From Linnemannia hyalina (taxonomy: Eukaryota; Mortierellomycota; Mortierellomycetes; Mortierellales; Mortierellaceae): a stretch of 64,000 nt of DNA. A program made the position numbers and the translations under genes. The stretch covers positions 372,001 through 436,000 of the forward strand of contig JAHRHY010000015.1 of the NCBI GenBank assembly GCA_019671135.1, in the 5' to 3' direction. The notes under the pieces were generated by a model. The model ran no database searches, was not told the origin of the DNA, and saw nothing but the letters and a program-made list of their open reading frames with translations. This document shows positions 23,501 through 34,161 of the stretch, piece by piece; the stretch's first letter is position 1; every line of letters starts with the position of its first letter.

Positions 23501-26500
23501 GATTCGGCAAGGTAATCCTGCAAGAGAGCATCTACCTCTTGAGGAGAGTTGGCCATGGCAGCGCCGATCCACTTGCGAGTCAGATCGACAAATTTGCTCA
23601 GCAACTCGCGACGGTAAGGGTACGAGTCGGGCAAGTCGATAGTCACGTTGACCTTGGACGAGGTGAAGCTGTAGATGGGGCAGTACTCGTCGGTCATCTC
23701 GTTCTCGCAACTGAGCCAAAGAAGCTCGCTGATCTCAAGGACCAGAGTCAAGAGGGCCTTGTCACACATGAGCTGGGGGAAAGCGACAATCATGCGGTGG
23801 ACCCACTTGGTGCTCAAGGAGCTGACACGCTTCAGGCGATGGGCGCATCCGATGAGAAGGTTGCGAACCTGTTGACGGACATTGTCGTCCAAGGAGTGGG
23901 AGAGAACCTTGGTCTGGGACTCTGAGGTGAAGACGTTGATCACCTGGTCAGCAATGGCCTCCAAGCAAGTGGAAAGGCCGCCGTCGTTCACGCCAGAGTT
24001 CATAAAGTACTTAAGGATGAAGGAGCAGTTTCCTTGGCGACTTCGCATGGTCTCGACATGATAGACGGACAAGAGGAAAACGACCTTGGCAGAGCTGAGA
24101 GTCTTGATTTCGCTGGTCTGGGCAGGAAGGAAACTGGCTAGAGTGGTCCTCATCGACGATTTTTGATCCTCGAGAATGCTGCGGGGAAGGACAGAGTTGT
24201 ACTCGAGATCGCCCTCCAGGTAGGCGTTGGTGCCCAAGTCCCCTGAGACAAATGCGGGAGTCTTGCGAGCAATCAACAGCATCGAATCACTCCACTCTTT
24301 GTACCAAGGAGAATCCTTGACAAACTCGAAGAGGACACAGTGGAACCAGACATCGCGGAACAGCTTGGCGTCCTCCTTGCTGGGGCGAAGATGGGGCTGG
24401 AAATCCTCGTGCGACAGCAACTGGCCCAAGATAGGGAGGAGAAGACCCAAACCGGCAGACAGTGAGTTGATTCTGTTTTGGCTCTTCTTATTGGTCTGGA
24501 TGGTTGCCTGAATCTGAACACCCTTCTCGACAAACAGCTTGAGGAGGCAAGTCAAGTAAGCGGGGTAGAACTCAGGACGAGCGTTGATCGTCTTTGCAAG
24601 GCGCAGCTGGCAAGCATTGACCTATTTGTGTATAAATTGGACATTGTAATTACGTTAGTCAAAGTTCAGCATTGGCAGGTTATATCTGTTCTTTGCATTC
24701 ATGATGCACACGTACAGTCTCGCAAAGGTCCTTGGTCTCGGGCTTGTTCTCAGGCGAAATGGAGAGCTTGGAGAGGTTGGAGAGAATCTGAGTAATGTCG
24801 TTGAACGAGTTCTCGGATCCTGTCATGGCCATGTCCGTCAAACGCGACACAATAACGCAATCCAGCTTGGGGCTATGATGGCGAATCTGCTGAGCCAACA
24901 TCGAGAGGACCAAAGGCGTGATCTAAAGTTGTACAACAAATGATAAAAAAACAAAAGTTGGTGCTTTGGACGTGGGCATGGGAGTGTGTGTAACATTCAA
25001 TAGACACACCGCGAAAAAAATGGATCAAGGTTCAACCTGTTACCTTCTCGCTCTTAAAAACGCAGGCAATCTTGGAGATGGCAGCAATCACGTTCTCTTG
25101 GATCAAGTTGGCCTGACCAGAGACGTCTGCATCCTCACCTCCGCTTGTGGTGTTGTGACTGTAGAGGGTGTTCAAGAGAGCATAGACCGTCGACATGGCA
25201 ACATCCTCGCCAGTGGAGAAGTGCTTCAATGTCTGCGCCAAACGCTCAACAGCGCATGCTTGAATGATTCCAGCGTCAGGTCCTTCGAAAATAGATGATG
25301 GTGTCGTCAAGAACTGCTGCAACAATGCCGCCATTTCCTGATTCGCCTCAGCAAAGCTATAGTTCAAAGCAGAAACCGCAAAGTAAGTATGTGAGGCCAT
25401 TTAAAATCAACTGAGAACAGCAAAGAGAACAAAACTTACTTAATGCCGAGGAAAGCCGAGCAGTCCAAGGCTGCTGCGTGGATCCAGAACTCTTCGATGC
25501 GGACTTGGTTGAAGAGGCAAGTGGAGATGTGAGAAGGAAGAACATCATCCAGCTCGTGAATGTAGACACTAGCCAAGGACGCCAGTTGCAACGAGATGCC
25601 CATGATCTCGGTGTAGTAAAACTCGTATGAGACGTTTCCTTGAGCCAAGAGCTCGTTGGCAAAGGCGCGCATATCGGCAAAGAACTGGAGTGACATGATG
25701 TACTCTGTCCTCATGACCTTTGTGAGATCGACAGGTCCTGCAGCGCTGACACTGACAGGGGTGGTCAAGAGAGTGTTCCAGACATCATCAAAGCCGACAA
25801 AAGCGGAGGGTGCAGGGGTAATTGGTTTGTCTTTGTTCTCTGCCTTGTCCAAGTGAGCCTTGAGGAGGCACCCGATCATGTTGCGCTTAACAGTCAAGAC
25901 CTGGAGCACGACTCTGTTGGAGCTGAGGACGATGCTCTCACCAGCATACTGCAAAAGAACGCGGTGGGCATAAGAGTTGGTGGTGTCCTGTTTGACGACG
26001 GTGATCGCCTGTCGGATACGTTCTGAGGTCTCGCTGGAGAGGAATGGGTTGGAGTGCGAGACCAGATCGGCGAAATCGCGGGGCTGGAATTCAAGAGATG
26101 AAGTCTCCAATGCAGCGAGGAGGCCGTTCAGGGAGGGTAAGACAAACTCGCAGACCTTGGCGGCTGTTGTATGCAGTCAAGGGAGACAAAGAAGCGAACG
26201 ATGGTGAGCAAGCTACGACCTTTTTTTACATTCTTTGAGCAAATTGAATTGAGCCAACTAATAGTTTGCACAACTCCAACAATAGCAGCAAGGTAGATGA
26301 CAACGTCCGTTGATAATGAACATACCATTGTCCGAAATGACAAAGGACGACAGCTTGTCAAGATAGGCCCAAATAGAGTCAAGAACCTGTTGGCGGACAG
26401 AGGGCCTCTTGCCAGCGATGGTCAGGAGGTGCGATGTAATGTTGTAGGTCAGGTTGTCAGCGGGAGACCGACCTGTTCGAATAAAAAGGGGAGGAAAGGG

Positions 26501-27598
26501 TTAGTCTTGCTGAACCTGACGAGAAATGTTCAAACGTGCTCGTGTTACCGACACCACATCCCGTTGCTGTCGGCCTTTGTTACCTTTGAGGCCGAATCCA
26601 TCGGTGAATTGAAAGTTGACAAGTGAGTGGAGGTATCCCGAGAGACGGGGGACGAGATCGTGGTCAAACTGGCCAGACGACTCGGCAGCGAACTTCGCCT
26701 GGGCGATCAACGCATGCTGATGGCGCATCGTCTACAAAGAATTGAGAACAGAACAGCCATATATCATACTGTCAGTCTCCAGGAACACAATGACCATGCA
26801 GTGTTCACACGGACATGTATACTGCGTTGGATCCACCACAAAACGCAGAGAAGGCAATACTACAGCCTGCGTTCGCTGCAAGAAGAGTTTCATTTCAAGT
26901 ACCATAAGTCCGCCTTCGGCAAGAACGGGTTCTGCTGCACCCTCGGCAACACCACCAACAATACCGGTGGCATAAGGCTTAGGAGTTGAAGGTTGACTAG
27001 GTGAGGGCAAGCAGGGTCCAGCCCTGATGAGCCTCTGAACCTCATCGGCCTGTGTGGTCGAGTCTTTGGCGAGAGTGGATGCCAGGCTCGACAAAATCTG
27101 CGAGTGCAAGTCGAATTCGAGACTATAAGAGTGATGGACGGGAAGGGATGTAGAAGGCTGCTGTGAGTTTTGATGATGTCAACGTCGCCTTTTTGTCGTG
27201 TCGTTTTGTATCAGGTGAACAATGCAAGTGAAAGCGACGTACGAATCCATGGGGTGGTTGCTTGTTTTATGAGAGCGATGAAGTGGGAGGGGGAGGTGGG
27301 CGTGAAAGAGAGGAATGGATGTTTAAGATGTAGGATGAGGGAGTGGATGAATCTATATGTGATGCAGTGAGGAAGTGAAGAAGCGGAGTAAAGGTGCGAA
27401 AAGGTGAAGTGATGTAAAGTGAGAAGAAGAGAGAAGGAAGAAGAGATCTCCCTTTGACTGTGTGGGAGAGACCTGTGGCTGTCCCGTTGTCTCTCTAAAA
27501 TTATCGCGCCTGAGAGCCTGAAGCAGCAGCGGCAGCAAAGCAGCAAAAGAGTTCATTTCATTTGGCAGCGCACCAGTCGGAGTGCATGGAATTGGCAT
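20530..27598 (-). CDS. Phosphatidylinositol 4-kinase type III alpha (Stt4/PI4KA)
   Basis: The model is complement(20530..24621, 24716..24922, 25044..25356, 25440..26163, 26326..26472, 26584..26731, 26864..27160, 27473..27598), giving 2017 residues, close to yeast Stt4 (1900) and human PI4KA (2102). The kinase makes PI4P at the plasma membrane, in a complex with Efr3 and Ypp1/TTC7. The N-terminal 1400 residues are helical repeats. The lipid-kinase domain (from about residue 1710) has HAKTPFMATF, GDDCRQDVLAIQL, the catalytic loop KDRHNGN and the metal motif HIDFGF, followed by the PI4K-specific PFKLTAEMIQIMG. The five 3' introns are secure. The first two are weak: donor GTCTCT at 27472 and donor GTAGTA at 26863 were chosen because they preserve frame, so residues 1-141 are provisional. 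The start could instead be the Met 14 codons later (MNSFAALL). Confidence 0.9.
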
Positions 27599-28649
27599 AT
27601 GCCATTTAGTGCATACTTTATCACTTTATCGCATTACGACTACGTGCCTGAAGAACATCCAGCCTGGCTCGCATATCTCATTGCCGCATGTCTGCGGCAC
27701 TGCGGCAGGTGGGTTTCACCAGAGACAGACAACAGATACGCCACCAACAAACTGATAAAACGAAAAACATGGCGCAATCGTCGCGTCAAAAAGGAACGTG
27801 GCACTTCTCTTTTCTATCGCAGGAGATTGAGAGAGACCATCTTCATCCTGGTCATATCAATAAATTCCTTTCCTTTTGGCACTCATTCCACCCGGCGAGG
27901 ATCGTCTTTTGAACCTTGAACCATGTCGCCATGGCCTTCTTTTCTTCTCCAACAGCTTTCCTTTGGCGATTATGTTTACATTGATTGCAAGTCCGGTCAA
28001 CGACGCACATACGAGTGTGACTTGGCAAGTGCACGCCCACGCGCTAGTAGACGTAGTCTAGCGCTCATACTCTTTTCTCGCCGATGCACCGAAGAACCAC
28101 CCGGCAGTTTCTCCGTCTTCGCTCGATCTATGTCGTTGGCGATCTTGTTACAAGTAAAATCCTCCCAGCATTTCGGTCTAAAGTCTAGACTACCTTCCTA
28201 CTTACAAAAAAAAGGGTCCTGACTATTCAGGTTCACACGAAGGTACAGCAAGTTGACCACGTCCTCTCTCTCTCTCTCTCCTCACATGAAGAAATAGACA
28301 CGTAGACTGATTCCGATTTCCACTTTGGAGTCAAAAAGGACGACCAAGAGAAATGGTGATCGGCCGTTGCTTGCCCAACGGTTATATACCATCGATTGCT
28401 TACTGTCCGGTCCAGCTTGAAATCATTTCCCGGTGCTGGACCTTTAACACCCTTTCAGCAAAAAACAATGGCGAATGTATCGTATTGCTGCTCTTCTTTG
28501 CCCTTCAGTCACTCATTCCTTCGACCTTTACTACAACAAAAACTGGCTTCGCCCTTTGCTACCCTCTCCTACGTTAATATCCCTACCTAACACCAAACCT
28601 CACGATCCAACTGCCAGAAAACACTACCTTTCCCTCCACCCCAGGTAGA
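27599..28649. other. Divergent promoter region between PI4-kinase and S41 peptidase genes
   Basis: Two divergent genes share these 1.05 kb. A TATATA element lies near 28382 in a TTATATACC context, 265 bases before the peptidase ATG. A near-palindromic element occupies 28041-28064, and a CT dinucleotide run lies near 28263-28281. The open frames present have no recognisable domain. Confidence 0.5.
28041..28064. repeat. 24-bp inverted repeat, GCGCTAG arms
   Basis: The arms GCGCTAG (28041-28047) and CTAGCGC (28058-28064) are perfectly complementary and flank a 10-base spacer centred on ACGT. It sits in the divergent promoter region and could be a dimeric transcription-factor site or a chance hairpin. 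No function is shown. Confidence 0.6.
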
Positions 28650-31216
28650 ATGGCGAATACTCAACATATTCAACAGCCCTCGCTCAAGTCCTTCATTCTC
28701 AATGTCACACAGCTGATCATGGTCTGCGGACAAGGGCTCCTACTCCTGAGTGCTCCCGTGGCAAATGCCCGTGCCCCAGGAGCAAGAAGATTACCCAGGT
28801 CATATACGGATCTCAAAATACCCTTCAAACCGCCGTCGTCGCCCTCTTTTCTATCATTACCCGACATCAACACTGCCAGCACATCCAACCCAGCTAGACG
28901 CTTTGATTACTGCGCGATGGCCGCGGAAGAGTCCAATGCCAACAACGGTACTATCCCTTACAAGGCCGCCAAAGGATGCTACGAGATGTTTGACTTTGAC
29001 CCCAAGGTCAGAGACCAGACTGTTCAAAGTGTCCGAGCCAACCTGGAGTCGTTCTACGTCTTTTACGACATTGCAATGTAAGCACCTCTCTCCAATTGGT
29101 TTTTCTTATAACCCTTTTCTCACTCGTTACCTAACCTGCATTGCTTGCATTGGATGCAACCATGTGCCACACGCATGAATGATAGCTCACCCCCGCACAT
29201 GGAAAATTCGGATCTGCAGCCTGTCAATCTCACTGCTTCACTAATATCCCTCGGTAACACGACTTTCAGGGACGACTACAGCTTCCATGCCGCATTGGCA
29301 ACACAGATCTCTCAACTGCAGGACCCACACACGACCTACAAGAGCATGTGCTACCAACAGTTCCTGTTCATCCAACCCCTTTCAACTTACGGTGTCTACG
29401 AGGACGGACGGAACCAGGTCAAGGTCGCCACGGTCCTTAACAAACTCGATCCTCGCCTCACTACATCGCTGGTCGATTGTGAAGTTACTCATATCGACGA
29501 TCAACCAGCATTCGATGGTATGTCCCATCTCTCTCTTTCGTCCTGTCCATACAATCATCACATTTGTTTTCATTTACCAACCAGCCCAAACCTAAATCTA
29601 TGTGTTTGTTCCATCCATTGACCATAGTGGTGACCAAGTTTGCAGCAACAAAGTCATACTCCAAGGATCGAGGTGTTCGTCTCAACAAAGCATTCTCGTA
29701 TCTCGCCCACGACAGGACAGGAAGCGCCTATGATCGATACGCACTCGGCACCTTTGCCCAGCGCACAAAAGTCCCCCCCAACGCCACAATCGAATACAAG
29801 ATCGACTGCAGCGCCAAACGATCCAAATCTACCCCCGAGGAAAAGCCCATCCAAACAACCATGGTCCTCGCCTGGTCTGCACTCGACGCCACCATGCTCC
29901 CTTACGACGACGCCCCCTCATACCGCCGCCAGTTCTGTTCCCAAGACTCGATCCAGACCGTCAAGAAGTTTGTCCTCGACTCTGCCAATGCTGACGATTT
30001 CGGATCCGTCAAGACTGAGCTCCACAACGGCCGTAAAAAATCGAGGGAGCTCTACCGCGGGTCTTATGCGTCGTTCCACATGCTGAGCGACGGTATCACG
30101 GCTGTTTTTCGACTCGGGACTGAATCGCCCAACAAGCAGGGGAACTACAAGGCGAGATTGGGATTTTATAAGAACATCGACAATGGGTTTGCTGCGATGG
30201 AGGCTGCGGGAGCGAAGAAGTTGATCATTGATCTTCAGAACAACTCTGGTGGTATTATTTGCTGGGGCCGCTATGTTCTCCAGACGCTCTTCCCCAACAC
30301 CGTCGATTCGCCTTACATCTATAGCCTCCGCGCCTCGCCCCTTGCTCAAGTACTGGCCAAAGCAACCTTCTTGTACGAACAGGACATGGCTTCACCCTAT
30401 GCGGGTCTCGTCGATCCAGCGACAGGCGAGGAGGTGACGGACGATTCGTGGATGAACCCAGGTGATAAGCTACAGGGGCGCGAGGGGACGTTTAGCAAGA
30501 AGGTCACCGATAGGTTCTGTGTTGCTGTGGATGATATCAAGGGTGCAGCAGACGAGGCTTTATTCGAACCAGAGGACATGTTGATTCTGACGAACGGTTA
30601 TTGTGGATCGACATGTGCGGTTCTGGCGCTGCAGCTTCACGAACGCTATGGAGTGCGGACAGTCGCTGTTGGTGGTCATCACGGACAGTCCATGGCGTTC
30701 ACATCCTTCCCCGGCGGCGCTGTTCAAGCCAACAACACTCTTTGGGTCCAGCGTGTCCAAAAGGTGTTCAATTCCATGCCGATCCTTGACCGGGACCCAC
30801 TGCTCGAACCTCTTCTACCACAGTCCCTCCCTGCCAACGGTCAATTGGCATTCACTCTCCGCCAGATCATGAGTGCAAGCAACGAGGCTCAGGTGTCAGA
30901 GTACATGCGTATCCCGAGTGAGTTCCGGATGGATTACACTTCCGCACGCTTCCGCATGCCGTCTGTTCTTTGGGAGGATGTTCGGGAGGAGGTCTGGGGG
31001 ATGCCAGGTTCGTCAGAGTCGACTGAGGACGAGACTGAGGACGAAAAGTCGTCGGTACCCAAGGAGATGATCGAAGAAGGAGAGGATCCCACAGGACAAG
31101 ACCAAGGGGAAGGCGAGGTTGGTGAAGAAGAGGATGATGAACTTGAGCGTGGCGCCGAAGAGGCCGACCGCGAGGACCTTGAATGGTTGCAAGGGTTTGA
31201 ATCTCAGTCCAAGTGA
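28650..31216 (+). CDS. Secreted CPAF-like S41 family serine peptidase
   Basis: Three exons, join(28650..29077, 29186..29517, 29628..31216), give 782 residues. An N-terminal hydrophobic stretch (LIMVCGQGLLLLSAPVANA, about residues 23-41) reads as a signal peptide, and NLT, NTT and NAT glycosylation sites follow, so the protein is probably exported. The peptidase core has the segment DLQNNSGG (beta-strand and oxyanion side) and the nucleophile motif NGYCGSTCA with Ser581. A histidine in DPHTTY (His192) fits the general-base position known from CPAF, the chlamydial protease family. Fungal proteins with a GYC-x-ST/SAC motif are usually annotated as S41 or CPAF-like peptidases. The last 70 residues are strongly acidic (Glu/Asp-rich). 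Alternatively it could be a catalytically weak member. Substrate is unknown. Confidence 0.82.
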
Positions 31217-31709
31217 GCAAGGCATTTCGCCCGAGTCACGTGCAAACGTATTTATTAAAAATGACGATGAATCATATCTACGGTGACGTTTCAATGTCGC
31301 TGCTGAGCCGAATTTTTTTTCGCTTCTTGCGGATTTCGCCTCTTGTTCTCTTTCCTTCCTTTCGTATAAATATACAAACAAACGACATCCATCACCCAAG
31401 TCCAAAGGGTTCCTGCCTAAAACAAGAAGACACATCCTCCTACAACCAACAGACCCAACTTCCACTCTCTCCATCAAGACTCACGGACCACCCCACCCAT
31501 CAAATCACTCTCCGTCCCAACCCTCCAAGCAGAGTCTTTCTCCCTCTCCCTCTCGTCTCCTACTTCCTCTGCGCAGCGTCATTAAGCTATACATACATAC
31601 TCCCATCCTCTCCTCTCTCTTGATTGCATCCTCTCCTCTACATTCCTAAGTCCGTTCAAAGACTTTTTTAATCTCCCCTTCACAAATCAAATCAATCAAA
31701 TCAATCATC
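31217..31709 (+). other. Promoter and 5' leader of the TATA-binding protein gene
   Basis: This is the interval between the S41 peptidase stop and the TBP start codon, both on the plus strand. It holds a consensus TATA box at 31365-31372, followed by an A-rich then C/T-rich leader of about 300 bases up to an ATCATC-ATG start context. No separate gene is seen. Confidence 0.55.
31365..31372 (+). promoter_or_regulatory. TATA box (TATAAATA) upstream of the TBP gene
   Basis: A perfect TATAAATA consensus lies 338 bases before the TBP start codon, in the only A/T-rich island of the upstream region. The gene product is the protein that recognises this element, so direct autoregulation is possible. 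That is inference only. Confidence 0.55.
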
Positions 31710-33616
31710 ATGTTTGCCGTCCCATCGATCGCAGCCCCCGGCTCATCTAGCACCGCACAACCAGAGAAGCAAGCTGCTGCGGCGGAAGTGTCGACGGACG
31801 ACCAGACCGCCGCTGAGGCCCCCTTGCACTCGGTTGCCGGTATTGTCCCAACACTCCAGTAAGTTCATAACCTCCTGTTTGCTATCGCTACCAGTGTTGT
31901 TCGTTCCCAGAGGATTTTGAAAGACATATTGGGGAGTTGCCCTTTGAGCGAGGGGCAGGGGAACGGAGATACTGTTTGCTGTTGTTGCGGTCCGTCGACT
32001 GCGATGATAGGTCTAAAGCCTTTCGCTGTTGAGTGGTTGCTTTTGTTGGATAAGCAAGACAGTGCAATAAGAAAACCCCCCCTCCCCCTTCTGTGGTTTG
32101 TTGTTCTGTGTAGTAGTCGTTCTCCTGGTAACTGACAACGAGCTGGTGGAAAGCGGCGAGGTTATAGCGAGTGGTTGAAAAAGCAAGCCTTCAATACGTT
32201 CTTCCATATCGACATAATGAGTGAAAGTTAGAGTTGTGAGTGATGATTGTTGGGGACGAAAGGGATATCTGAGGACAAAAGCTATGGGTAAAACGGGGTG
32301 ATGTTGTGTACGTTTTGTGGGAGGGGGAGAAATAGGGAGGAAGTGGAGGAGGGAAGGAGGAGGTGTGTGTGAGTTGTGTGTGCAGGTGTGTGTGTTGCAG
32401 ACAGACATGCTGATAAGAGACGGAAGCTATTTATTGCAATGGGCACCGACCCTTTCAGGAGACAGAGAGCAAATCTGGTGGTGGCTTGTCCAGAAACAAT
32501 TGGCGTTTGACCCATGTTTCATGCAACACACCATGTTGAAGCGTGACACTAACAAGTATCTCGTACCACTGTGCTACTTTGCCCTGATAGAAACATTGTC
32601 GCCACCGTCAACCTGGATTGTCGCTTGGATTTGAAGACAATCGCCTTGCACGCTCGTAATGCAGAGTACAACCCCAAGGTACATTGACGCTACTAGACAA
32701 AGCACGCAATAGGCACATTTTGCTATCTTGCTATACGTTCTTTTGTTGCAGCGCTGGGTTGGCGCCTTATCCATACCACACGACTAATGGGCTCCCTAAG
32801 GCACATTAGTTGTTGTGAATAACACTGTGGGCGGAACAAAAGAGAAATCGATGGGCGAAGAAATGGGCGCAACGTAGCAAAAGTTTACTCAACTTTTTTA
32901 CTTATATATTTGCATCTCCTATTCTCATATCGTACACTTTCTCTGCGATCCTGCTCTCTTTTCGTCACCGTCTTGCTTCTTGGCCACCTTTTAGCGTTTC
33001 GCTGCTGTGATCATGAGAATTCGTGACCCTAAGACGACAGCTTTGATCTTTGCCTCCGGCAAGATGGTCGTTACGGGAGCAAAGTCTGAGGACGACTCCA
33101 AGCTGGCCTCGCGCAAGTACGCTCGTATCATCCAAAAGTTGGGCTTCCCTGCAAAGTTCACAGACTTCAAGATCCAGAACATTGTCGGTTCCTGTGATGT
33201 CAAGTTCCCTATCCGTCTCGAAGGATTGGCCTATGCTCACGGACCCTTCACATCTGTAAGCGGAGCTAATTATTGGAAAAGGTGTTCAGGGATTGTCATT
33301 ATTTTGAGATGTGGTATCTGATCCCATGCATTTGTTTTAATTTGCGTGTGTAATTAGTACGAGCCTGAGTTGTTCCCTGGTCTCATTTACCGTATGGTTA
33401 AACCCAAGATCGTATTGCTTATCTTCGTCTCGGGCAAGATTGTTCTGACTGGTGCCAAGGTAATAATCGACGCGTCGTACTTGGCCTTATAATCTACCAC
33501 TTTGAGATGCACCATCTAACAATGGTGTGCAAAATTCAATTCTACAGGTCCGCGAGGAGATCTATCAAGCCTTCGAGGCTATATACCCCGTGTTGACGGA
33601 GTTCCGCAAGCCCTAA
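31710..33616 (+). CDS. TBP: TATA-box-binding protein (TBP, TFIID subunit)
   Basis: Five exons, join(31710..31858, 32591..32678, 32995..33255, 33358..33459, 33548..33616), give 222 residues. A poorly conserved N-terminus of about 45 residues (Ala/Thr/Glu-rich) precedes the saddle core. Its two direct repeats are visible: [37 protein letters not shown], and [56 protein letters not shown]. It nucleates initiation complexes for all three RNA polymerases. Unusually, exon 1 stops just before the core and is followed by a 732-base intron, by far the longest of this gene. All five junctions are frame-consistent. The donors are GTAAGT, GTACAT, GTAAGC and GTAATA. Confidence 0.98.
31859..32590 (+). other. 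Long first intron of the TBP gene
   Basis: This 732-base intron separates the variable N-terminal exon from the conserved core. The donor is GTAAGTTC and the acceptor CTGATAG. Its composition is mixed, with G/T-rich and A/C-rich blocks around 32300-32410. I see no open frame with a domain and no RNA gene. Most other introns in the window are 50-160 bases. Confidence 0.85.
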
Positions 33617-34161
33617 GGGACCACCTCCTTTGTGGCCGGTTCTTCCTGTGCGACCATTTGTTCTCTCGTCGGACAAACAAAACCAAACAAATATTTGTAG
33701 CTGATGGACGAACAACCAAAAACAACACATACACACTATGGAAGGTCTAGGACAAGCAAAGGATGGTTGAGAGAAGACCAAACGAACGTCTAGACACAAC
33801 AGTGCTGTTGAACAGACTTCCTTTCTCTCTCGTGTTTATCTCATCTTCTCTTAACCCTTCCCATTTCAGCATTCGCTTCTCGTTTCTTTTTTTACTTCCT
33901 ACTTGTATTGTACCTTCTTTCATTTCCCCTTTCCTTTCTTTCCCTCGTCAAAATCGCGCTTGCGACTTTGCGGTCTTCTCCCTCATGTACCATATCACAT
34001 TAGCACACAAGCACACAAACAAACACATTACCACCAATTCGATCTTTTGCGCCTTCAGACACAACAAAAAAATACTGAAAAACAAACCAAAAATAATAAA
34101 AAAATGACAACTGTACAAAGTGTGTGTGTTTTATTCTGTTGCAAGCGGAAAGCATACGCTT
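33617..34161. other. Convergent 3' region between TBP and the zinc-cluster factor
   Basis: These 545 bases lie between two converging stop codons. They are A/T-rich and hold the two 3' untranslated regions. The A-rich tract around 34060-34105 includes AATAAAAAAATG and may contain a polyadenylation signal for TBP. No gene is seen. Confidence 0.5.

Noticed and set aside
26732..26860. Extension of a PI4-kinase exon through PSLRFVVDPTQ and beyond
   Set aside because: The frame is open, but every donor inside it breaks phase with the 26731 exon except weak ones. The phase-compatible GTAGTA donor at 26863 was preferred, with low certainty.
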